NCBI GenBank assembly: GCA_020025175.1
Contig: JAHHSM010000067.1
Coordinates: 1 to 9,552 of the forward strand
Direction of reading: 5' to 3'
DNA length: 9,552 bases
From: Oscillospiraceae bacterium
GTDB lineage: Bacteria; Bacillota; Clostridia; Oscillospirales; Oscillospiraceae
Made by a program: the position numbers and the translations under genes. This document shows, piece after piece, positions 1 through 5,363 of the stretch. Numbering within the stretch: position 1 is the first letter of the stretch; each line of letters starts with the position of its first letter. The notes under the pieces are model-generated. The model worked only from the letters and a program-made list of their open reading frames with translations, was not told the origin of the DNA and made no database searches.

Positions 1-7
1 AACCAAT

Positions 8-49
8 AAAAGAGGTTCCTTAGATGCATTCATCAGAGGAACCTCTTTT
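8..49 (-). terminator. Rho-independent terminator downstream of birA
   Basis: A perfect 13-bp inverted repeat (AAAAGAGGTTCCT at 8-20, complement at 37-49) encloses a 16-nt loop that can form an extra GATG/CATC stem. On the minus strand the stem ends in a T-rich run (CTCTTTTATT). It begins about 20 nt after the birA stop codon, as expected for its terminator. The arms are flanked by A and T runs on both sides, so it could also stop plus-strand transcripts from beyond the window. Confidence 0.85.
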
Positions 50-69
50 GATGTTTCATGTAATATGTA

Positions 70-1044
70 TCATAGCCGAATTCTGATTTCCCCGGAAGAT
101 ACAGCTGCTTTCTCCCCATTTTCATACTCAACCATCAATCTGCAATCATCATCAATTCCATGTACAAATGCATTCCGGCTTTCCTTTGCAGAAATAACCA
201 CAATTTCTTTTCCAATCACAAGGCTGTACTGTCGATATTTGTCAGTATAATCCTTTTTATCGGGGTTTGTATAATAATCCAAAAAATGATTATTAAATGC
301 AGCAATCAAATGATTTTTCATATCATTCTGAGCACAATCGAATACAGCACCTGCAATTTGCTGTAATTCTTCAGGAAATCCATTCGGCGGTGCATATACA
401 TTGACCCCAACACCAAGCACTGCATATTCCAGCATTCCATTTTCAAGACCAAAGGAGCCTTCTGTCAAAATGCCGCAAACCTTTTTCCCTTTGAGAAAAA
501 TATCATTGACCCACTTAATCTTTGGCTTTTCATCGGATACCTCTTCAATCGCTTCGCACATGGCAACCGCCGCCATTGTTGTGATCCTCACCGCCTGATC
601 CGCAGTATAATCAGACGGTCTGAGCAACAAGCTGAAGTAAAGGCCCGTTCCAGAGGGCGAATAAAAGTCTCTGCCATAGCGTCCTCTGCCGGCCGTTTGC
701 TCATTGGCAACAACAACAAATCCTTCTGCTTCACCTTCTGCCGCCTTCTGCCGCACCAATACATTTGTGGAATCAATGGTTTGCAGCACATTCAAATGCA
801 GTTTCTGATACTGTGGCTTGAGATATTTCTGAATCCCCTGTGGAGAAAGGATATCTGTATACACAGAAAGGCAATATCCTTTGTTATTCACTGCATCAAT
901 GGAGTATCCTTCATTTTTCAGCTGCTTTACCGCCTTCCAAACCGCGGCTCTGGATACGGAAAGGTTCTGTGCAATTTCCTCTCCTGAAAAGTATGCACCT
1001 TTATTTGATTCAAATATCTCCAGCACTTTTTCCTTAATCGTCAT
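70..1044 (-). CDS. birA: Bifunctional biotin-[acetyl-CoA-carboxylase] ligase and biotin repressor BirA
   Basis: Cytoplasmic enzyme that activates biotin to biotinyl-5'-AMP and attaches it to the biotin carrier domain of carboxylases. In HTH-containing members the biotinyl-AMP-bound dimer also represses biotin genes. Seen in the 324-aa product: an N-terminal winged HTH (about residues 4-58, SGEEIAQNLSVSRAAVWKAV), the biotin/adenylate loop GRGRYGR (119-125), the catalytic-core KWVND motif (177-181, KWPND in E. coli) followed by GKKVCGILTE (186-195), and a C-terminal SH3-like domain (from about 272). Length is normal for the two-domain class. The start is supported by AGGAGA at 1049-1054, 4 nt before the ATG. 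The gene is divergent from bioY, and the intergenic region carries two BirA-type operators, which agrees with the HTH being functional and suggests autoregulation. I could not pick a convincing birA promoter. Confidence 0.95.
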   Translation of the reverse strand: MTIKEKVLEIFESNKGAYFSGEEIAQNLSVSRAAVWKAVKQLKNEGYSIDAVNNKGYCLSVYTDILSPQGIQKYLKPQYQKLHLNVLQTIDSTNVLVRQKAAEGEAEGFVVVANEQTAGRGRYGRDFYSPSGTGLYFSLLLRPSDYTADQAVRITTMAAVAMCEAIEEVSDEKPKIKWVNDIFLKGKKVCGILTEGSFGLENGMLEYAVLGVGVNVYAPPNGFPEELQQIAGAVFDCAQNDMKNHLIAAFNNHFLDYYTNPDKKDYTDKYRQYSLVIGKEIVVISAKESRNAFVHGIDDDCRLMVEYENGEKAAVSSGEIRIRL

Positions 1045-1111
1045 AGTCTCTCCTATCTATTTAATCCAAGAATACTGATTATTCCCAGATTAAATTCTTC
1101 ACATATACCAA

Positions 1112-1145
1112 AATGTAAACTTTAAATATATTTTAGGTTGACATT
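1112..1145. promoter_or_regulatory. BirA operator 1 (biotin-responsive palindrome)
   Basis: Half-sites AATGTAAAC (1112-1120) and GTTGACATT (1137-1145) are separated by exactly 16 bp. This is the architecture of Firmicutes BirA boxes (TGTTAAC-N15/16-GTTAACA type), and the two 9-mers are inverted repeats with one mismatch. The right half-site overlaps the TTGACA -35 element of the bioY promoter, so binding should block RNA polymerase. It is also the operator nearer to birA. The assignment rests on motif, spacing and the birA/bioY flanks. Confidence 0.8.
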
Positions 1146-1166
1146 ATATTATTTCAATAGTAAACT
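1138..1166 (+). promoter_or_regulatory. bioY promoter (-35 TTGACA, -10 TAAACT)
   Basis: A consensus -35 TTGACA (1138-1143) and a -10-like TAAACT (1161-1166) are separated by 17 bp. The predicted start of transcription is near 1173, which gives a leader of about 65 nt before bioY. The -35 lies in BirA operator 1, and the -10 and start lie in operator 2, so the promoter is covered from both sides. Confidence 0.7.
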
Positions 1167-1190
1167 ATTGGATATCATTAAGTTTACATT
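1157..1190. promoter_or_regulatory. BirA operator 2 (biotin-responsive palindrome)
   Basis: Half-sites ATAGTAAAC (1157-1165) and GTTTACATT (1182-1190) again have a 16-bp spacer. The right half is the exact reverse complement of the left half of operator 1; the left half departs from the motif at two positions. Operator centres are 45 bp apart, a little over four helical turns, so two BirA dimers could sit on roughly the same face. The site covers the -10 and predicted transcription start of bioY. Confidence 0.72.
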
Positions 1191-1224
1191 CAAAAGAATA
1201 TTCTGTCAACAAAAGGATTTTAAA

Positions 1225-1230
1225 AAGGAG
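1225..1230 (+). promoter_or_regulatory. bioY ribosome binding site
   Basis: AAGGAG ends 8 nt before the ATG at 1239. It is a strong Shine-Dalgarno sequence that fixes the bioY start. Confidence 0.8.
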
Positions 1231-1238
1231 ACCACGCT

Positions 1239-1805
1239 ATGGAATACCCAAACACCCCCACACTACAAAAGAACAACTTATATACCTTATCCAGAACCGC
1301 CGTAATGACTGCTGTGATTTGCGTATTGGCTCCCCTGTCCATTCCCATTGGACCGGTACCAATCTCTTTCACTAATTTGGCAATCTTTTTATCGCTCTAT
1401 CTGATCGGATGGAAAATGAGCACCATAAGTTGTATAACGTATATCCTTATAGGCATGGTCGGCATCCCTGTTTTTTCCGGCTTTACCGGAGGTATCGGAA
1501 AACTGCTCGGTCCCACCGGAGGTTATATCATAGGCTTTATTTTTATGGCAATTTTGTCCGGGCTGATTATTGATAAATTTCGTAATCCTGCTATACAATT
1601 TCTTGGACTGCTTGCGGGAACCGCTGTATGCTACGCCCTGGGAACGGCATGGTTTTGTTTGGAAGCCAGTTCAACTTTGAACAGCGCCCTGGCTCTGTGT
1701 GTATTCCCATTTATTCCTGCTGATTTACTTAAAATCATCATCGCAATGATACTTGGCCCTAAGCTTCAAGAACGACTGGTTCAATCAGGACTCCTTACCA
1801 ATTGA
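1239..1805 (+). CDS. bioY: BioY family biotin transporter (ECF substrate-binding component)
   Basis: Membrane S-component that captures biotin for import, normally working with the shared energy-coupling module EcfA/A'/T; no ecf genes are in this window, so a shared (group II) module elsewhere is inferred. The 188-aa product is about the usual BioY length and is hydrophobic, with roughly six membrane segments. Family landmarks are visible: SIPIGPVPISFTNLA near residues 34-48, GIPVFSGF (75-82), the glycine-rich GPTGGY (91-96), and the C-terminal PFIPADLLK (157-165, corresponding to the usual FIPGDLLK). The start is fixed by AAGGAG at 1225-1230. The gene is monocistronic: its own promoter under two BirA operators, and a strong terminator about 45 nt after the stop. 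Divergence from birA makes a self-contained biotin-sensing and uptake unit. No biotin synthesis gene is adjacent, so this site serves salvage. Confidence 0.95.
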   Translation: MEYPNTPTLQKNNLYTLSRTAVMTAVICVLAPLSIPIGPVPISFTNLAIFLSLYLIGWKMSTISCITYILIGMVGIPVFSGFTGGIGKLLGPTGGYIIGFIFMAILSGLIIDKFRNPAIQFLGLLAGTAVCYALGTAWFCLEASSTLNSALALCVFPFIPADLLKIIIAMILGPKLQERLVQSGLLTN

Positions 1806-1850
1806 ACCGTATTATTTTATCGGGACAACGCTTTCACTCATTATAAAAGC

Positions 1851-1888
1851 AGCCTCGCAGCCTAAAAATGGCTGCGAGGCTTTTTATT
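1851..1888 (+). terminator. Rho-independent terminator of bioY
   Basis: A perfect 12-bp GC-rich stem (AGCCTCGCAGCC at 1851-1862, complement at 1870-1881) with a 7-nt loop (TAAAAAT) is followed by TTTTATTT. It begins about 45 nt after the bioY stop codon. Confidence 0.93.
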
Positions 1889-1921
1889 TATGCACCGTTC
1901 ATGCAATCGTTACTCAAAAAT

Positions 1922-2065
1922 TTATTGTACAATATTTTCACTATAGCGCATAAGAATCGTAACTGCCTGCGCACGGGTGATTTCATCATTATGACCAAAT
2001 TTACCATTACCGTATCCATCTAAAATTCCACTGTTTTTTGTCCATTCAATCTGGTAATTTTCTTT
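1922..2065 (-). pseudogene. Relic of the last S-layer homology (SLH) repeat of a surface protein
   Basis: The open frame read from 2065 down to the TAA at 1922-1924 encodes 47 residues that match the C-terminal part of an SLH repeat: a helix with IEWTKNSGILDGYGNG, then KFGHNDEITRAQAVTILMRY, and a natural end in SENIVQ. Family features are the G-Y-G-N-G-K-F turn and the I-T-R-A-Q helix start. SLH repeats anchor proteins to pyruvylated cell-wall polymers and usually occur as three tandem copies at one end of a large exported protein. Here the frame is closed upstream by a TAA at 2066-2068. The only Met is six residues from the end, and no ribosome binding site, signal peptide or other repeat is present. 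It is therefore the 3' stump of a lost gene. The riboswitch-like element just upstream may be the 5' remnant of the same gene. Confidence 0.75.
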
Positions 2066-2088
2066 TTACCAGATGCATTTGAACGTCT

Positions 2089-2200
2089 GCATTCTACCTT
2101 CCCAGAATTCCCCAGTCACCAGATCACTCCATGAATACAAACTCTAACGTATACAACTACAGGCAAATCTCCGGACTTTCACCGAATTTCCTACTATAAT
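2089..2200 (-). ncRNA. Decayed or truncated cobalamin-riboswitch-like element
   Basis: Read on the minus strand, the order and spacing of conserved blocks resemble the adenosylcobalamin riboswitch. They are AGTAGGAA (2188-2195, consensus AGGGAA); a small stem TTC/GGA around GGTGAAAGTCC (2173-2183); CCTGTAGTTGTA near 2152-2163 (consensus CCCGCAACTGTA); and GTGACTG ... CTGGGAAGGTAGAATG (about 2090-2119, consensus GCCACTG ... CGGGAAGG.GGAATG). The expected 3' AGTCAGGA-type block and a clear P1/P2 closing helix are not recognisable, and several core positions differ. No intact gene follows; the SLH stump does. I read it as the remains of a B12 riboswitch that once controlled an SLH-bearing surface protein. 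The call was made by eye and needs covariance-model scoring. Confidence 0.55.
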
Positions 2201-2217
2201 GAAAAAAACTCTCACAC

Positions 2218-3531
2218 TTACTCAACTATAATTAAATTAGGATATACCCTCTCAATGCGGCTATCCGGAAAACATTGATCCAGTATCTGCGCAAGCACAT
2301 GCTTCGGAGGATTTTCCATCGTCTGCCGCTGGTCAAAGCGATAAAGTGCAAGTCCCGAAATGATAACATTACATACCATAAATATCGTCAAACACCAAGT
2401 GATGATGGTACCAGGACGTTTAGGAATCCGTTCTATCAACCCTGATATCTGTGGATAGAGATATTTAAGCCAAACAACCGCAACAATGCCCCAGAAGAAA
2501 CAAAACAGCAAATTAATTCGCCCACCAAGATTAAAAGGTATGTGGCTATAGCTCCAAAATACAGTGCCAAAAACCAATTCAGTAAACACCGAACAGGCAT
2601 ACTCATATGCCCCGCCCAAAACAGTACCCACAATAAAGATAAATCCATCCCTGCGATCACGATATTTATACAGAATAACGGTAAGCAATACTGCACCGAG
2701 TCCCCATACAACGGAAAACTGACCAAATAACACACTGCTCCGGCTCATCCATTCTCCCGTAGTAATGCGGCAGAATACAATTTCCGTTAATGCACCAAGG
2801 AAGGATGTAGTGACAAACAAGAGCATAATTTTATAGAAGCAAAGTCCCTCCGCAAAACAATTGCGTTCTTTTTTCTCTTTACTATTGACAGCGGTATGTG
2901 CCAATGCAGGATAAGCTTTCTTCATACGCCCCTGTACCGCCCGTGTCACTGCGCTGTCTAAATGGGCAGTAATACGATGTAATTTATCTGCCGTTTTCCG
3001 CGGAAGATTTAAACTATTTTCAAATTGCAGTACAGTCGCAATACTGGCAATAAAATCAAGTCCCAACAGAATATAGATAGCCGCAAGAATGATATCGCCA
3101 ATAAACTGAGGGATCATTTCAACCAGATGAAGCAGCAACGCATCGGTGAAGAACAAGCAAATCAGCGCACAAAATCCCCACACGACAGAAAATGGTAAAC
3201 TGATATACCCCTCAAACTGAAAGCGGTACTGCGAATAGTCCCACCATTTTTGACCCGTGAGGCGCTCCAGCAGGATTCCTGTAAGCAACTCCACCCCGGT
3301 TGCCAAAATCGCCCCCCCAAGGAACAAATAAAACGGTTCATCCTTTAATTCAGGCAGGAATATGGCAAACAGAATCCATCCACAGCCGTAAATTGTAGAA
3401 AATGGTGCATTCAAAAAGCCACGATTTAAAAGTCTTCCTTTTTTTAGTGCAGCCAATGCTGTCTCAACCGTCCACCCAATAAAAGAATATATCAAAAACA
3501 GCCACAGCATCTCATAACCAGTATAGTACAT
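2218..3531 (-). CDS. CmpB-like polytopic membrane protein with two tandem domains (putative ABC-transporter type IV family)
   Basis: Resembles the family named putative ABC_trans_CmpB (Pfam PF06541); the molecular role is not established and no ATPase gene is nearby. The 437-aa product has many hydrophobic segments and two homologous halves. FIGWTVETALAALKKG (18-32) parallels FLGALTEIVFCRITTG (244-259). ELLTGILLERLTGQKWWDYS followed by FEGYISLPFSVVWG (81-119) parallels YACSVFTELVFGTVFWSYS followed by LGGRINLLFCFFWG (311-348). A charged linker (about 180-226) separates them, and a final membrane segment (about 377-397) precedes a soluble tail. I chose the ATG at 3529-3531 because GGAGAGA at 3537-3543 lies 5 nt upstream. 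An ATG 11 codons earlier (3564) lacks a Shine-Dalgarno sequence but overlaps the stop of a possible 19-codon ORF. No terminator is obvious downstream. Confidence 0.82.
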   Translation of the reverse strand: MYYTGYEMLWLFLIYSFIGWTVETALAALKKGRLLNRGFLNAPFSTIYGCGWILFAIFLPELKDEPFYLFLGGAILATGVELLTGILLERLTGQKWWDYSQYRFQFEGYISLPFSVVWGFCALICLFFTDALLLHLVEMIPQFIGDIILAAIYILLGLDFIASIATVLQFENSLNLPRKTADKLHRITAHLDSAVTRAVQGRMKKAYPALAHTAVNSKEKKERNCFAEGLCFYKIMLLFVTTSFLGALTEIVFCRITTGEWMSRSSVLFGQFSVVWGLGAVLLTVILYKYRDRRDGFIFIVGTVLGGAYEYACSVFTELVFGTVFWSYSHIPFNLGGRINLLFCFFWGIVAVVWLKYLYPQISGLIERIPKRPGTIITWCLTIFMVCNVIISGLALYRFDQRQTMENPPKHVLAQILDQCFPDSRIERVYPNLIIVE

Positions 3532-3563
3532 ATTGATCTCTCCATAAAATATATAGTAAAGCA

Positions 3564-3623
3564 TTAGCCCGTCTTTTGCCGCATGCGATTCAGTTCATGC
3601 CACAGGATACGATACCGCATCAT
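3564..3623 (-). CDS. Possible 19-codon ORF upstream of the CmpB-like gene
   Basis: Starts at tandem ATG codons (3623 and 3620) and encodes MMRYRILWHELNRMRQKTG, a basic peptide that looks like one amphipathic helix. Its TAA overlaps an ATG (TAATG, 3562-3566) in frame with the CmpB-like protein, an arrangement typical of translational coupling. No good Shine-Dalgarno sequence precedes it (only a GAG next to the first ATG), so it may be chance. If real, it is a small protein or leader peptide affecting expression of the gene below. I do not recognise the sequence. Confidence 0.3.
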   Translation of the reverse strand: MMRYRILWHELNRMRQKTG

Positions 3624-3659
3624 CTCAAAGTTTATAAAATATCAAAACCGCACCCACTC

Positions 3660-3700
3660 TGATAAAATGATCGGAGCAGATGCGATTTTATCATTTTTAT
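3660..3700 (+). terminator. Hairpin with T tail between rpoN and the CmpB-like gene
   Basis: TGATAAAAT (3660-3668) pairs with ATTTTATCA (3685-3693) and is followed on the plus strand by TTTTTATT. The stem is AT-rich and encloses 16 nt. The T tail points to plus-strand termination, yet no plus-strand gene precedes it. In the minus direction the stem comes 42 nt after the rpoN stop but has no T run behind it. It may be an inefficient rpoN terminator or a barrier to antisense transcription. Confidence 0.4.
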
Positions 3701-3735
3701 TCAAACTATGTTTCTGTAAGCGAAAGGACTAATTA

Positions 3736-5115
3736 TTAAAATTTTTTTATTCTTCTTCCCGAAGTACTTGGTATATTCATCTCTTCTCGATATTTTGCTA
3801 CAGTACGACGAGAAACAGCACATCCATCCTTCTCCAGCAGCTCGCACAATTTTTGATCAGATAATGGTTTTTCTTTCTCTTCATGATCAATTAATTTTTT
3901 CAGCAATAGTTTAACATTGGCAGCAGATGTCTCCTCTGCGCAATCGTTTGCGCTCGGAACCGCACGAGAAAAGAAATATGTCATGGGGTAGACGCCAAAT
4001 GTGCACTGCATATATTTATCCTTTAAAGCTCGACTCACAGTGGACTCGTGAATTTCCAATTTTCGTGCCACATCACCTAATGTTAACGGCACCAAATGCC
4101 CCACTCCCTGCTCAAAAAACGCTTTTTGCGCATCAATAATGCACTGAGCACAGGCCAGTAACGTAGAGCGCCTCTGTTCAATTGACCGCACTACCCACTT
4201 GGCTTGTTTTGCTTTGTTGAGCAGATATTCTTTCAATTCCTGATCACTTTCCTCAGCCTGCATCAGCTGGGTATAATACCCACTCATTTTAAGTGACGGA
4301 AAATAATCGTCATTGACCATCGGTTCCAGTCCACTTTGCCCCTCTGCGACAATTAAATCCGGTGTAATATAAGTAGTCTTCTGATCCGCTGAATATTGCT
4401 CTCCCGGCCTTGGATTCAGCGTACGAATCAAATCGCACGCCTCTCGAACCTCTTCTTCTCGACATCGAAGTTTTTTTGCAATCATCCCATATCGATATTT
4501 AGCAACTGCCTCCAAATGCTGGTCTACAATCAGCAGCGCAATGTGCTGCAATGGATCTTTCATATGCAGTAACTGAATCCGCAGACATTCATTGAGATTG
4601 CGCGCTGCTATCCCAGATGGTTCCAATGTTTGCAATATATGCAGTGCTTCTTCCAGCAACGCCACCGAGCATCTGCGTTCTACCGCTAAGACAGAAAGTT
4701 CTTCATCCATCCAGCCAGCAGCATTCAAACTGCTCGCTAAAAAAACAGCCGCTTCATATAATTCCTGACGCAAATTCATTTCCTGCAGCTGACTCACCAG
4801 AACCCCAAGCAAGGTTTCTTCCTGTTCCTCCACTTCTCCGTAATTACGAATTGGATCATTTTCATCCTCTGTATCTTGTTTATTATAGTAACAATTCTGA
4901 ATATCAGTAGATTTTAACCATTCCATTTCCTGCTTCAACTTCGTATATTCTTCCGGCGTACTATAATGGTCTTCCATTTCTAAAACAGGGTTCTCCTGCA
5001 CCGTTTCTTCAATATACTCCAAAAGATCCTGCGCTCCCATTTGGAGAATTTTCATTGACTGTATCATCTGAGGGGACAATGTCTGTTCTTGCTTTTGTGT
5101 CATTGTAATTTCCAT
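3736..5115 (-). CDS. rpoN: RNA polymerase sigma-54 factor RpoN
   Basis: Alternative sigma factor that directs core RNA polymerase to -24/-12 promoters and needs an AAA+ enhancer-binding protein for open complex formation. Seen in 459 aa: the glutamine-rich region I (residues 1-48, QTLSPQMIQSMKILQM and LEYIEETVQENPVLE), a short acidic region II (about 50-90), the core-binding domain (about 95-300, including NPRPGEQY and the YITPDLIV stretch), the HTH (about 344-365, LTLGDVARKLEIHESTVSRA), and the RpoN box SRRTVAKYRE (435-444; consensus ARRTVAKYRE). All regions are present and length is normal. The start at 5115 is supported by GGAGGGG at 5121-5127; an internal ATG four codons later is a weaker alternative. 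The gene has its own extended -10 promoter. No enhancer-binding protein or sigma-54-dependent operon is in the window, so its targets cannot be inferred here. Confidence 0.95.
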   Translation of the reverse strand: MEITMTQKQEQTLSPQMIQSMKILQMGAQDLLEYIEETVQENPVLEMEDHYSTPEEYTKLKQEMEWLKSTDIQNCYYNKQDTEDENDPIRNYGEVEEQEETLLGVLVSQLQEMNLRQELYEAAVFLASSLNAAGWMDEELSVLAVERRCSVALLEEALHILQTLEPSGIAARNLNECLRIQLLHMKDPLQHIALLIVDQHLEAVAKYRYGMIAKKLRCREEEVREACDLIRTLNPRPGEQYSADQKTTYITPDLIVAEGQSGLEPMVNDDYFPSLKMSGYYTQLMQAEESDQELKEYLLNKAKQAKWVVRSIEQRRSTLLACAQCIIDAQKAFFEQGVGHLVPLTLGDVARKLEIHESTVSRALKDKYMQCTFGVYPMTYFFSRAVPSANDCAEETSAANVKLLLKKLIDHEEKEKPLSDQKLCELLEKDGCAVSRRTVAKYREEMNIPSTSGRRIKKF

Positions 5116-5120
5116 TAAAT

Positions 5121-5127
5121 CCCCTCC
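5121..5127 (-). promoter_or_regulatory. rpoN ribosome binding site
   Basis: GGAGGGG on the minus strand, 5 nt before the ATG at 5113-5115. It favours this start over the internal ATG four codons downstream. Confidence 0.75.
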
Positions 5128-5159
5128 GCTTATTTCAACTTCATAATTTCCTTTTTGTT

Positions 5160-5188
5160 ATTATACCATCATTTTTACTATACAACAA
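5160..5188 (-). promoter_or_regulatory. rpoN promoter (TTGTTG - 17 bp - TATAAT, extended -10)
   Basis: On the minus strand, -35 TTGTTG (5183-5188) and a perfect -10 TATAAT (5160-5165) are 17 bp apart, with a TGG just before the -10 that forms an extended -10 (TGnTATAAT). Transcription should start near 5153 and give a leader of about 37 nt. This is a housekeeping-type sigma-A promoter. Confidence 0.72.
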
Positions 5189-5277
5189 GGAGCTTATTTT
5201 GCGCTCGCCATTTATCTATAAACCCTCGCCAACAGTCACGATCCCATAGAAGAAATTTTTGCTGATACTGCGCTTGT

Positions 5278-5306
5278 TTGACATGTAGTTGCAAATTCGA
5301 TATATT
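5278..5306 (+). promoter_or_regulatory. Promoter of the CaiB/BaiF-family gene (TTGACA - 17 bp - TATATT)
   Basis: Consensus -35 TTGACA (5278-5283), 17-bp spacer, -10 TATATT (5301-5306, one mismatch). Predicted transcription start is near 5313. A TTG-initiated upstream extension of the downstream reading frame (5289) would begin before this start point, which supports the ATG at 5364 as the real start. Confidence 0.78.
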
Positions 5307-5363
5307 TTAAGTAAATGCAATATAAAAAACAATATCTTCTATAAAAAGAACGGAGATGGAAAA

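Noticed and set aside
1045..1111. A birA promoter in the region before birA
   Set aside because: Several weak -10-like boxes occur on the minus strand, but no pairing with an acceptable -35 and 16-18 bp spacing convinced me.
2051..2072. CTGGTAA/TTACCAG hairpin as a terminator
   Set aside because: Only 7 bp, AT-rich, and followed by no T run on either strand. It is more interesting as a possible deletion-junction feature than as a terminator.
5289..5363. N-terminal extension of the CaiB/BaiF-family frame from a TTG codon
   Set aside because: It overlaps the -10 region and starts upstream of the predicted transcription start. The extra residues are AT-rich with no homology to the family, and a good ribosome binding site precedes the ATG at 5364.
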